Shown here: positions 32,529 through 40,739 of the stretch, one piece after another
Layout: every line of letters begins with the position of its first letter
Numbering within the stretch: the first letter of the stretch is position 1
Assembly (NCBI RefSeq): GCF_008705135.1
Contig: NZ_CP023694.1
Span: forward strand, 4,507,001-4,571,000
Reading direction: 5' to 3'
Source of the DNA: Streptomyces coeruleorubidus
Lineage (GTDB): Bacteria; Actinomycetota; Actinomycetes; Streptomycetales; Streptomycetaceae
Length of the DNA stretch: 64,000 bases
Translations under genes and position numbers: made by a program
Notes under the pieces: generated by a model
What the model saw: only the letters and a program-made list of their open reading frames with translations
What the model was told of the DNA's origin: nothing
Database searches by the model: none

Positions 32529-33044
32529 CTAGGACGGTGGGCGCTGCTCGTAGGTTCGGCGCTGCTCGTAGGTTCCGCGCTGCTCGTAGGACCGGCGCTC
32601 GTCGGACGGAGGGCGCTCCTCGGACAGGTCGAAGAGGTTGTCGCGCTGGACCACACACACGGCCCAGATGATGAAGCCCGAGATCGTGATCATCACGACC
32701 GACCACACCGGGTAGTACGGCAGGGAGAGGAAGTTGGCGATGATGACGAGTCCGGCGATGGCCACGCTGGTGACGCGCGCCCACACCGAGACCTTGAGCA
32801 GCCCGATGCTGACGATCACGGCGAGCGCGCCCAGAACGAGGTGGATCCAGCCCCAGCCGGTCAGGTCCCACTCGAACACGTAGTTGCGCGTCGTGACGAA
32901 GATGTCGTCCTCGGCGATGGCCATGATGCCCCGGAAGATGTCGAGCAGGCCGACGAGGAAGAGCATCACGGCCGCGAAGGCCGTCAGGCCGGTTGCCCAT
33001 TCCTGCTTCGCCGTGTGTTCCGGCCGGGTGTGTGTCGCGGTCAT
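32529..33044 (-). CDS. DUF7144-type four-helix membrane protein
   Basis: A 171-residue protein with four transmembrane helices in the first ~135 residues (AFAAVMLFLVGLLDIFRGI; IHLVLGALAVIVSIGLL; SVAIAGLVIIANFLSLPYY; ISGFIIWAVCVVQ). A short loop FVTTRNYVFEWDLTGWGWIH lies between helices 1 and 2. The cytoplasmic tail ends in three YEQR units encoded by an 18-base tandem repeat (about 32534-32590). The family has no assigned function but is common in streptomycete stress clusters. It follows the SHOCT gene by 30 bases on the same strand. Confidence 0.78.
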   Translation of the reverse strand: MTATHTRPEHTAKQEWATGLTAFAAVMLFLVGLLDIFRGIMAIAEDDIFVTTRNYVFEWDLTGWGWIHLVLGALAVIVSIGLLKVSVWARVTSVAIAGLVIIANFLSLPYYPVWSVVMITISGFIIWAVCVVQRDNLFDLSEERPPSDERRSYEQRGTYEQRRTYEQRPPS

Positions 33045-33074
33045 CTTGTGCCTCGATTCGTGGTGCGCGGATGC

Positions 33075-33542
33075 TCAGCGACCGGGGGTGCGGGCGGTGG
33101 AACCGGCGTGCTCCGCCGGGCCGTGGCCGGTCAGGACCAGTTCCTTGGCCCTGCGGAACTCCTCGTCCGTGATGTCGCCGCGGGCGCGGATGTCGGACAG
33201 CTTGGCCAGTTCGTCGATGCTGCTGGACCGGCCCGTGCTGCCCGCGGCTTCCCTGATGCGGGCGTCGAAGGCTTCCTGCTGTGCCCGGGCCTGCGCCATT
33301 TCCCGGCGCCCCATGTTCTTGCCGCGGGCGATCACGTAGACGAAGACGCCCAGGAAGGGCAGCAGGACGGTGAACGCCAGCCAGCCGGCTTTCGCCCACC
33401 CGCTCATCTCGTCGTCGCGGAAGATGTCGAAGACGATGCGGAAGAGCAGGACGAACCACATGATCCACAGGAAGAACAGGAGCATGCTCCAGAAGACGCT
33501 CAGCAAGGGATAGTCGTAGGCCAGGTACGTCTGTGCGCTCAT
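33075..33542 (-). CDS. PLDc_N / SHOCT-domain membrane protein
   Basis: A 155-residue protein. Two hydrophobic helices (VFWSMLLFFLWIMWFVLLFRIVFDIF and AGWLAFTVLLPFLGVFVYVIARG) form a cardiolipase N-terminal-like unit. After a charged linker, the C-terminal SHOCT motif (IDELAKLSDIRARGDITDEEFRRAKELVL) follows. Such proteins may act as oligomerising membrane adaptors; no enzyme activity is predicted. It heads a likely operon with the DUF7144 gene, and the TCACCCG dyad lies 79 bases upstream. Confidence 0.8.
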   Translation of the reverse strand: MSAQTYLAYDYPLLSVFWSMLLFFLWIMWFVLLFRIVFDIFRDDEMSGWAKAGWLAFTVLLPFLGVFVYVIARGKNMGRREMAQARAQQEAFDARIREAAGSTGRSSSIDELAKLSDIRARGDITDEEFRRAKELVLTGHGPAEHAGSTARTPGR

Positions 33543-33620
33543 GTCTCTTCTCCGTTCCGGGCGCTCGCCCGGCCGCCCTGGTGTGCTGTCTTCAGCGTGG
33601 GCACGACCGGGGCCGGGTGC

Positions 33621-33639
33621 CTCACCCGACGCGGGTGAG
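33621..33639. promoter_or_regulatory. TCACCCG-N3-CGGGTGA dyad, copy 1
   Basis: A perfect dyad, CTCACCCG-ACG-CGGGTGAG, in the gap upstream of the SHOCT gene. The motif recurs at 35911, 38349 and 40654 with the same three-base spacer, always in promoter gaps of this gene run. Confidence 0.65.
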
Positions 33640-33672
33640 CCTGCGGGCGGCTGGGGACGGCGGCTCCATGAC

Positions 33673-35019
33673 TCACGGCGCCGCCCGTTGCCCCGCTCGG
33701 TCGGCCGGTCCGGCGGCGGCCGCGACGATCGCCAGGACGATCAGGACGGCCAGGGCGATGCCGAGGACGAGCGCCACCGCTCCGACCGTGGGGTGGTTCC
33801 AGAACACGAGCGCCAGCGCGCCGGCCGCGATGACGCCACCGGTGATCCATGCCCGGTGGTCCGCCAGCCGGCGTCCGGTGGATCCGGTGCGCACTCCGGC
33901 GCGGCGAAGCCCCCGGCCGGCGGCCGTCGTGGCCCGGTCGGCCACCGTGCGGACGGCGCGAGCGGGGCGTCCGGGACCGTACAGGTACGCGACCAGTGCC
34001 GTGATCACCGAGACGACCAGCAGGGTGCGCGTGCTGTCGCGCAGGAACCGGACGAACGTGTCGTAGATCGCCGCGGCCGCGTCGGTGGGCAGCGCGGTGG
34101 GCGGGACGGAGTCCAGATAGACCCGTCGGAGCACGGCCAGCGCGACGAGCAGCACCACCATCATCACGCCGACACCCGTCGCGGTGATCATCAGCATCAC
34201 CCGGTGTGCCGGATTGGTCCACACGGCGAGCGCGGCGAGGACCACGGTCAGGACGGGCAGCCAGGTGCCGAGGATGTCCAGCAGCCGCATCGTGTCCTGC
34301 GCCTTGCCCAGTTCCTCGGCCTGGAACAGCGTGATCGTCCGGTCGGTGTCCGGGATGGCGGCCGCCTTGTCGAAGCCGGCGTCGACGAGCCGCTCCCGTA
34401 CCTGGTCGACGACCGCTCCCACGTCCAGCCGGACGGTGTCGCCCTCGGCGCGCAGGGCACCCTGCCTGTCACCGGTCAGCATGTTCACCACCGCGGCGTG
34501 CGACCGCCGGTTGGCGCCCTCCCACACCTGCTGGAAGACATCGCTGGTGATCACGCGCGTCACGGTGCGGTCCACCACGGTCCTGACCGCGTTGCGCAGC
34601 GGACCCTCGAGGGACTCGGCCCCCGCCACCACCCGGGGTGGTGCCCCGGCGTCCTGGAGGGCCTTGGTGAGCGAGTCCGTCACCGCCTTGACGTCCACGT
34701 TCTCCACCACACGGTCCGTGAGCCGGTTGATCACGACCTCCTGCACGGGCGGCTCGGACGCCAGCGGCGCGACGGTCTCCACGTACCTGTCGGTGTCGGA
34801 GACCGTGTCCTGGACCCAGGCCGCGACGACGGCCAGGGGCGCGAGCAGCAGGGCCAGCAGGAGGAGGACCGAGGAGCCGGCCCGGCGTACCCGCCGGTGG
34901 CGCACCGCCGCGTGCCGGCGCAGTCGCTCGTACTCCGCGCGTTCCTCGGCGGTCATGACGTGCTTCTGGTGCGGCGTTCCGCCGGAGTCCGGCGAATCCG
35001 GGGTCTCGGCCGGGTCCAT
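33673..35019 (-). CDS. Integral membrane protein, function unknown
   Basis: A 448-residue protein. A charged N-terminus (MTAEERAEYERLRRHAAVRHRRVRRAG) precedes helix 1 (SSVLLLLALLLAPLAVVAAWVQ). A ~200-residue probably extracytoplasmic domain follows (DTDRYVETVAPLASEPPVQEVVINRLTDRVVENVD...). Five further hydrophobic segments then alternate with Arg-rich loops. The layout matches a large unnamed actinobacterial membrane family. The ATG (MDPAETPDSPDS) has GGAG upstream. It lies between the HdeD and SHOCT genes on the same strand. Confidence 0.75.
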   Translation of the reverse strand: MDPAETPDSPDSGGTPHQKHVMTAEERAEYERLRRHAAVRHRRVRRAGSSVLLLLALLLAPLAVVAAWVQDTVSDTDRYVETVAPLASEPPVQEVVINRLTDRVVENVDVKAVTDSLTKALQDAGAPPRVVAGAESLEGPLRNAVRTVVDRTVTRVITSDVFQQVWEGANRRSHAAVVNMLTGDRQGALRAEGDTVRLDVGAVVDQVRERLVDAGFDKAAAIPDTDRTITLFQAEELGKAQDTMRLLDILGTWLPVLTVVLAALAVWTNPAHRVMLMITATGVGVMMVVLLVALAVLRRVYLDSVPPTALPTDAAAAIYDTFVRFLRDSTRTLLVVSVITALVAYLYGPGRPARAVRTVADRATTAAGRGLRRAGVRTGSTGRRLADHRAWITGGVIAAGALALVFWNHPTVGAVALVLGIALAVLIVLAIVAAAAGPADRAGQRAAP

Positions 35020-35140
35020 GGGTGCTCCTCTCCGTGCGCCGCTTCGGCCGTGACGGCCGCCGCCCGGAATGGCGGTGGGTGGCTGAGGCGACCGCAGGGT
35101 CCGGTGCGCTGCCGCGCCCACCGGAGCGGCAGGTGCGGCG

Positions 35141-35800
35141 TCAGTCCGTCTCGGCGGGGGCCCGCGGCCCCGGGGGATGCGTCTTCCGGAAAGCCGCCCG
35201 CCACGCGAGGGCGACCACCGCCTCGCCCAGGCCGAGCAGGACGAGCCACAGGCCGAGCAACCGGGTCAGGGCGCGGGCCGACTCGGCCGGCAGCGCGAGC
35301 ACCACGATCCCCGCGACGACGGCGAGCACCGCGACGCCCAGGAGGACGCCACGGTGAGGCAGGTCCTTCGCGGCGACGGCCGTGTAGAGGGTGAGGATGC
35401 CGGACGCCAGCCAGACGACCCCGACGATCAGTGAGAGCGCGGCGATCGTCTGCAGCGGGTTCCGCAGGCACAGCACTCCGGCAAGGACGTACAGCACGGA
35501 CAGGAACAGCCCCGGTAGCCGTTCGTGGCCCTCCCGGGCGAAGACCTCGACGAACCGGAACGCCCCGGCCACCAGCAGGTGCAGGCCGACGAGGACCGCC
35601 AGGACGTGCAGGGTCACCTCCGGCCAGACCAGTACCAGGACACCCAGGACAAGGGTCGCGACGGCCGAGGCCAGGAGCCAGGTCCATGAACGGCCGAGCC
35701 GCGCCAGTGCCTGCGCGGGTTCCTCCAGCGGCCCTGGGGCCGCCCCGTCGGGCTCGTGTTCCTGCCCGGTGCGCGATGCCGGACCACGCGACATGGTCAT
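35141..35800 (-). CDS. HdeD/DUF308-family membrane protein
   Basis: A 219-residue protein with six hydrophobic helices in three pairs (WLLASAVATLVLGVLVLVWP; LHVLAVLVGLHLLVAGAFRFVEVFA; and so on), the pattern of the DUF308/HdeD family linked to acid and general stress. The N-terminal ~40 residues are hydrophilic. The ATG (MTMSRGPASR) is preceded by AGGAGGAGCC. It is divergent from the K+ channel gene, with the 27-base TCACCCG dyad between them. Confidence 0.85.
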   Translation of the reverse strand: MTMSRGPASRTGQEHEPDGAAPGPLEEPAQALARLGRSWTWLLASAVATLVLGVLVLVWPEVTLHVLAVLVGLHLLVAGAFRFVEVFAREGHERLPGLFLSVLYVLAGVLCLRNPLQTIAALSLIVGVVWLASGILTLYTAVAAKDLPHRGVLLGVAVLAVVAGIVVLALPAESARALTRLLGLWLVLLGLGEAVVALAWRAAFRKTHPPGPRAPAETD

Positions 35801-35910
35801 GGCTCCTCCTCGCGTGATCGGACGGTCGCTTCCGGCCGCCGACGGGGCGGTGTGTGAGGGGGCGGTGTGCGAGGACCTGACCGCTCCAGGGTCACGCCTG
35901 CCACCGGAAG

Positions 35911-35937
35911 CCGGATCACCCGCCACGGGTGATCCGG
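35911..35937. promoter_or_regulatory. TCACCCG-N3-CGGGTGA dyad, copy 2 (27 bp perfect)
   Basis: The strongest copy: arms of 12 bases (CCGGATCACCCG and its exact complement) around CCA. It sits in the 222-base gap between the divergent HdeD-like and K+ channel genes, 111 and 86 bases from their starts, and could control both. Confidence 0.7.
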
Positions 35938-36022
35938 CGACGCCGCCGGGGCGGTGAGGTGGGACTCCCGGAGCCCTGACCCATCAGCCTTCCGGCCGCC
36001 GGACGGAACGAAGAGACACGAG

Positions 36023-36652
36023 ATGAGCGATCCGAGCACTGCACCGACGGACCGCGCCCGGTCCGAGCCGGACGCCCACCGGCGCCGCAGGCGGCTCCGC
36101 CCCCGCCGGTGGGCGGCTGTCGGCACCGTCGCCCGCGCGGTGCTCATCGCCGCCGGCCTCCTCACGGCCTACTACCTGCTGCCCCTGGACGAGCGCGGTA
36201 CGGCCGGTGCCTCGGCGCTGCTCGTGTGCGGTCTGCTGGCGGTGCTGCTGGTGTTCGGCTGGGAGGTGCGGGCCATCATGCGCTCAGCCCACCCGCGCCT
36301 GAAGGCAGTCGAGGCACTGGCCGCCACGCTGGCCCTGTTTCTGGTCCTCTTCGCCGGCGCCTACTACCTGCTGGGCCGCTCCGCCCCGGACTCCTTCAGC
36401 GAGCCGATGACCAGGACGGACGCCCTGTACTTCACTCTCACCACCTTCAGCACCGTCGGCTACGGGGACATCACGGCACGCTCCCAGACCGGGCGCGTGC
36501 TGACGATGGTGCAGATGGCGGGAGGACTGCTGCTCGTGGGCGTCGCCGCACGGGTGCTCGCGAGCGCGGTCCAGGCGGGGCTGAGCCGGCAGCGCCGGGA
36601 GCCGCGCCCCGGCACCGACGCCGGGACTCGGGACGAGGAGACCGGGCCATGA
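36023..36652 (+). CDS. Two-helix potassium channel
   Basis: A 209-residue protein. Two N-terminal helices (VARAVLIAAGLLTAYYLLP and ASALLVCGLLAVLLVFGWEVRAI) precede a KcsA-type pore unit. That unit is an outer helix (ALAATLALFLVLFAGAYYLLG), the pore loop with selectivity filter TFSTVGYGDI, and an inner helix (VLTMVQMAGGLLLVGVAARVLASAV). A short basic tail follows. The TVGYGD filter makes K+ selectivity near certain. The stop overlaps the next start by four bases (ATGA). Confidence 0.92.
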   Translation: MSDPSTAPTDRARSEPDAHRRRRRLRPRRWAAVGTVARAVLIAAGLLTAYYLLPLDERGTAGASALLVCGLLAVLLVFGWEVRAIMRSAHPRLKAVEALAATLALFLVLFAGAYYLLGRSAPDSFSEPMTRTDALYFTLTTFSTVGYGDITARSQTGRVLTMVQMAGGLLLVGVAARVLASAVQAGLSRQRREPRPGTDAGTRDEETGP

Positions 36653-38070
36653 CCGTACCCAGTGCTTTCACCGCGTCCCTGTCACCGGCCGAGCGAGCGG
36701 CGTACGGCAGGAACGCGCGCAGACGGGCCTCGCGTTCGTGCCACGGCTGGTACGAGACGGCGCAGCGGCGACCCGACCCGATCGAGGTGATAGAGGATCA
36801 GTCGGCCGATCGTGTGCCGGACTTGGTGCCGATCCGCTACGGCCGCATGCTGGAGTCGCCGTTCCGCTTCTACCGCGGCGCAGCCGCGATCATGGCGACG
36901 GACCTGGCGCCCCTGCCCAACTCCGGGCTCCAGGTGCAGCTCTGCGGGGACGCCCACCCGCTGAACTTCCGGCTGCTCGCCTCGCCGGAGCGCCGTCTGG
37001 TCTTCGACATCAACGACTTCGACGAGACCCTGCCCGGACCGTTCGAATGGGACGTCAAGCGACTGGCCGCCGGTTTCGTGACGGCCGGCCGGGCCAACGG
37101 CTTCTCGCGCAAGGAGCAGAACAGCACCGTGCGGGCCTGCGTGCGGGCCTACCGGGAGCGGATGCGCGAGTTCGCCGGCATGCGCACCCTGGACATCTGG
37201 TACGCCCAGGACGACGCCGACCGGCTGCGGGAACTGCTGGCGTCGTCGAACGACAAGTCGCTGGACAGGGAGACCAGACGCCGTACCGCCGAGGCCGCGG
37301 CGCGCGCCCGTACGCGTACGCATCTGAGGGCCTTCGAAAAGCTCACCCGCCTCACGGCCGAGGGCCGGCGCATCGCACCGGACCCACCGCTGATCACCCC
37401 GCTCGCCCAGCTCTCGGCCGATTCGTCCACGGCCGGGCGGGAGAAGGAACTCCAGACCCTCCTGGACGGGTACGCACGGACCCTGCCGTCCGAGCGCCGG
37501 CACCTGTTGCGCCACTACCGCCTGGTGGACATGGCCCGGAAGGTGGTGGGCGTCGGCAGCGTCGGTACGCGCTGCTGGGTGCTGCTCCTGCTCGGCAGGG
37601 ACGACGATGATCCCCTGCTGCTTCAGGCCAAGGAGGCGCAGGAGTCGGTGCTGGCCGCCCACACCGGCGGCGAACGCTACGACAACCAGGGCCGCCGGGT
37701 GGTGGCCGGACAGCGCCTGATGCAGACGGCCGGCGACATCTTCCTCGGCTGGACGCACGTCGTGGGCCTCGACGGGCGGGGCCGGGACTTCTACGTGCGC
37801 CAGCTGTGGGACTGGAAGGGCATCGCACGGCCGGAGACCATGGGCCCTGGCTTGCTCTCCCTCTTCGGCCGGCTGTGCGGGGCGTCCCTGGCACGGGCCC
37901 ACGCCCGCTCGGGCGATCCCCTGGCCCTCGCCGCCTACCTGGGCGGCAGCGACCGCTTCGACCGCGCGCTCACCGAGTTCGCCCAGTCCTACGCCGACCA
38001 GAACGAGCGGGACTTCGCGGCGCTGGAGGCCGCCCGCCGCTCCGGCCGGATCAGGGCGGAGCGCCTGTGA
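36649..38070 (+). CDS. DUF2252 family protein (kinase-like fold)
   Basis: A 473-residue soluble protein. The motifs LCGDAHPLNF and DINDFDETLPGPFEWDVKRLAAG recall the catalytic loop (H/GDxHxxN) and metal-binding Asp of aminoglycoside-phosphotransferase-like kinases; family activity is unproven. Other features are RYGRMLESPFRFYRGAAAIMA near the N-terminus and QLWDWKG near the C-terminus. It is translationally coupled to the K+ channel gene, suggesting a shared role. Confidence 0.85.
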   Translation: MTVPSAFTASLSPAERAAYGRNARRRASRSCHGWYETAQRRPDPIEVIEDQSADRVPDLVPIRYGRMLESPFRFYRGAAAIMATDLAPLPNSGLQVQLCGDAHPLNFRLLASPERRLVFDINDFDETLPGPFEWDVKRLAAGFVTAGRANGFSRKEQNSTVRACVRAYRERMREFAGMRTLDIWYAQDDADRLRELLASSNDKSLDRETRRRTAEAAARARTRTHLRAFEKLTRLTAEGRRIAPDPPLITPLAQLSADSSTAGREKELQTLLDGYARTLPSERRHLLRHYRLVDMARKVVGVGSVGTRCWVLLLLGRDDDDPLLLQAKEAQESVLAAHTGGERYDNQGRRVVAGQRLMQTAGDIFLGWTHVVGLDGRGRDFYVRQLWDWKGIARPETMGPGLLSLFGRLCGASLARAHARSGDPLALAAYLGGSDRFDRALTEFAQSYADQNERDFAALEAARRSGRIRAERL

Positions 38071-38098
38071 CGACACCTGGTCCACACCGCCCGGCCCC

Positions 38099-38296
38099 TC
38101 ACTCCGGCACCTGCCGCATCTCCAGGACCCGCAGTCCCAGTGACTGGCAGCGAGCCAGCAGTCCGTACAGGTGCGCTTCGTCCACGACAGGGCCGAACAG
38201 GACGGTCTGGCCGGACATCACCACGTGGCCCAGCTCCGGAAAGGCTTTGGCCAGCGTTTCCGACAGGTGTCCCTCGACTCGGATCTCGTAGCGCAC
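38099..38296 (-). CDS. Small 65-residue hypothetical protein
   Basis: A short protein (VRYEIRVEGHLSETLAKAFPELGHVVMSGQTVLFGPVVDEAHLYGLLARCQSLGLRVLEMRQVPE) with an alpha/beta, ferredoxin-like pattern. The GTG start has GGAAGGA upstream. Small proteins of this type are found in streptomycete stress gene clusters, but no function is known. A TCACCCG-type dyad lies about 55 bases upstream. It converges on the DUF2252 gene. Confidence 0.8.
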   Translation of the reverse strand: MRYEIRVEGHLSETLAKAFPELGHVVMSGQTVLFGPVVDEAHLYGLLARCQSLGLRVLEMRQVPE

Positions 38297-38348
38297 GAGC
38301 TGTCCTTCCCTGTTCCCTGCGATCGTCCGTCTCCGCACTCCTTCGGTC

Positions 38349-38367
38349 CTCACCCGGTGCAGGTGAC
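38349..38367. promoter_or_regulatory. TCACCCG-N3-GGGTGA-like dyad, copy 3 (imperfect)
   Basis: CTCACCCG-GTG-CAGGTGAC keeps the TCACC/GGTGA arms and three-base spacer but loses symmetry at two positions. It lies upstream of the 65-residue protein gene. Confidence 0.45.
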
Positions 38368-38405
38368 CCGTTGACCGGTGACAGTCCCCCACGGGTCGAC
38401 GCCTC

Positions 38406-38945
38406 TCAATGCGTCAGAACGATCTTGACGGAGATGATCAGTAGACCGAGCAGCAAGTTGACCGATGCGGTGACGGCCATGAGCCGCCGCGAAGCACCGG
38501 CGCGGCGGGCCGCGGCCACGGACCAGCCCACCTGCCCGGCCACGGCGACGGAGAGGGCCAGCCAGAGGGCGCCGCGCACGTCCAGGCCCAGGAGCGGACT
38601 GACGGCGACCGCGGCGGCCGGCGGGACGGCGGCCTTGACGATCGGCCACTCGTCACGGCACACGTTCCACACGAGCCGGCGGTCCGGAGCCTGCTGCGTC
38701 AGGCGCGCCCCGAAGAGCTGTGCATGCACGTGCCCGACCCAGAACACCACGCCGGTGAGGAACAGCAACAGCACCAACTCGACGCGGGGGAACGAGCCCA
38801 GGGAGCCGGCGCCGACCACCACGGAGGCCGCGAGCATGGATCCGTAGACGCCGCCCGTGTAGTCCGCGCGGGCCCGGCGCTCGGCACGGCGCTCCGCGCG
38901 GGCCGTGGCCGGGCCGATTCTCGTTCCGGCTCTGGTCCTCGGCAC
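38406..38945 (-). CDS. Four-helix membrane protein, function unknown
   Basis: A 179-residue protein. An Arg-rich N-terminus (RAERRAERRARADYTGG) precedes about four helices (GSMLAASVVVGAGSLGSF; VELVLLLFLTGVVFWVGHVHAQLF; ALWLALSVAVAGQVGWSVAAA; LMAVTASVNLLLGLLIISVKIVLTH). Histidines fall inside helix 2 (GHVHAQ). It lies 18 bases downstream of the MFS gene on the same strand, so the two are probably co-transcribed. No family assigned. Confidence 0.72.
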   Translation of the reverse strand: MPRTRAGTRIGPATARAERRAERRARADYTGGVYGSMLAASVVVGAGSLGSFPRVELVLLLFLTGVVFWVGHVHAQLFGARLTQQAPDRRLVWNVCRDEWPIVKAAVPPAAAVAVSPLLGLDVRGALWLALSVAVAGQVGWSVAAARRAGASRRLMAVTASVNLLLGLLIISVKIVLTH

Positions 38946-38963
38946 CGGTGACTCCCTCCGGAC

Positions 38964-40592
38964 TCAGCTCGTCGAGCCGGTCACTGAGGCCGGAGCGTCG
39001 GCGTCCGGCTGCCGCGGACGGCGGTCCCCGGCCGTCGGCAGGTGCGGTGTGACCAGGAGACTGGCGAGAGCGATGCCGCCGGTGGCCAGGATCGCCGCCT
39101 TCAGACCGTCGAGCTGCGCGGAGGCGTAGGAGTCCGCGACGGCGTCGACCTCGGACGGTGGCAACCCGGCACGCTCGGCCGCCGAGCGCACCTGGTCGGT
39201 GGAGACGAAGGAGACCCCCGCCTGGAGAGCGACACCGACCTCCTCACGGGTCTGTTCGGACAGCCGCGGGTTGTCCGCCACCTGCGAGGTGAAGGCGTGG
39301 GCCAGCGCACCGATGAGGATCGACCCGATGAGCGCGGTGCCCAGCGCGGAGCCCAGATTCTGTGCCGTGAACTGGAGCCCTCCGGCCTCACTGCGTTCCT
39401 CCTCGCCGACGCTGGACTGGACGACGTTGCCGAGCTGCGAGGCGAGCAGGCCGACGCCCACGCCCAGCAGGGCCATGGCTCCGGCGAACTGCGCGTCGTC
39501 GATGACCGGGTCGATGGTGGCCAGCAGCCACACGATGGCCGCCGCCAGGGTCACCAGGGCCAGGCGGACCACCCGGCGCGGCCCCCACACCCGCCCCAGC
39601 GAGGACGCGGAAAGGGAGGTCACCAGCATCGTGGCGGACACCGGGAGCAGACGCAGACCCGTCTCGAAGGCGTCGAATCCCTGCACCACCTGCAAGTACA
39701 GGGGGATGGTGAAGAACAGCCCCAGCAGGATGAGGTTCTGGCTCAGCAGCGTCATCAGGCCGGACCGCAGGACGGGCCTGCCCAGCAGGGACAAGTGCAC
39801 GAGGGGATCGGCGCCCCGGTGCTCCCGCCGCCGCTCCCAGTGCCGGAAGAGGGCCAGGACGGCCGCCCCGGCGCCGACGACGAACAGGGTCGGGGCGAAA
39901 CCGAAGACGGTGAAGGGCGGGTTGCGGGGCTGCACCCACCCCCAGGTGCTGCTCTGCAGCACCCCGAGCACGCCCAGCCCCAGCCCGGCCGCGGAGAGCA
40001 CCGCGCCGACCCCGTCCAGCCGGGGACGCGGGCCGCTCGGGGCGGACTTCGCGATCACCCGGCGGCACAGCAGGACGGCCACGACGACCACGACCTCGCC
40101 GGCGAAGACCAGCCGCCAGGTGAGGTACGTCGTCACCCAGCCGCCCAGGAGCGGGCCGACCGCGATCCCGGCACCGGCGAGCCCGCCGATGATCGCGTAG
40201 GCGATGGCCCGGTCCTTCCCGCGGTACGACTCGGCGACGAGGGCGGCCATGGCCGGCAGCACCATGGCGGCTCCGAGCCCTTCGATGACGGACCAGCCCA
40301 GCGTGAGGACCCACAGCGTGGGCGCCACGGCGGTCAGGGCCGACCCCACGCCGTAGACGACCAGCCCCAGAAGGAACATGCGGCGACGCCCCAGGATGTC
40401 CCCGAACCTGCCGCCGATGACCATGAAAGCCGCCATGACCAGCGCGTACAGGGTGATGACGGCCTGGATGGCGGTGACCTCGGTGTCGAAGTCCTCGACC
40501 AGCTGACTGATGGACACGTTCATGACGGAGGTGTCCAGGACCATCAGGAACTGGGCCGTTCCGAGGACGATCAGAGCCCGCCAGTGCTTCAC
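38964..40592 (-). CDS. DHA2-family (14-helix) MFS drug exporter
   Basis: A 542-residue proton-driven exporter. It has QFLMVLDTSVMNVSISQL in helix 1 (DHA2 motif D1), GGRFGDILGRRRMFLLGL (motif A) and GLAGAGIAVGPLLGGWVT (motif C). The number and spacing of hydrophobic segments fit 14 helices, with an extracytoplasmic domain before the last one. Substrate unknown. The GTG at 40592 follows GAGAGG; upstream GTG 40601 or ATG 40628 would add 3-12 residues. A TCACCCG dyad lies 62 bases upstream. Confidence 0.88.
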   Translation of the reverse strand: MKHWRALIVLGTAQFLMVLDTSVMNVSISQLVEDFDTEVTAIQAVITLYALVMAAFMVIGGRFGDILGRRRMFLLGLVVYGVGSALTAVAPTLWVLTLGWSVIEGLGAAMVLPAMAALVAESYRGKDRAIAYAIIGGLAGAGIAVGPLLGGWVTTYLTWRLVFAGEVVVVVAVLLCRRVIAKSAPSGPRPRLDGVGAVLSAAGLGLGVLGVLQSSTWGWVQPRNPPFTVFGFAPTLFVVGAGAAVLALFRHWERRREHRGADPLVHLSLLGRPVLRSGLMTLLSQNLILLGLFFTIPLYLQVVQGFDAFETGLRLLPVSATMLVTSLSASSLGRVWGPRRVVRLALVTLAAAIVWLLATIDPVIDDAQFAGAMALLGVGVGLLASQLGNVVQSSVGEEERSEAGGLQFTAQNLGSALGTALIGSILIGALAHAFTSQVADNPRLSEQTREEVGVALQAGVSFVSTDQVRSAAERAGLPPSEVDAVADSYASAQLDGLKAAILATGGIALASLLVTPHLPTAGDRRPRQPDADAPASVTGSTS

Positions 40593-40653
40593 GCTGTCCA
40601 CCTCTCGCGCGTATCGCCGCTGTCCCATCGCATCCGAAGCACACGCCCCGTGC

Positions 40654-40672
40654 CTCACCCGCCACGGGGGAA
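40654..40672. promoter_or_regulatory. TCACCCG-N3-CGGGTGA dyad, copy 4 (one mismatch)
   Basis: CTCACCCG-CCA-CGGGGGAA is in the 147-base gap between the divergent MFS and 40740 genes. The left arm and spacer equal copy 2; the right arm has G for T at one core position. Confidence 0.5.
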
Positions 40673-40739
40673 GGCCGGGCGAAAGAAGAGGGGACTGACC
40701 ATTTGTCCTCATTGGGGTGGTGTGTGATAGATACGATCT

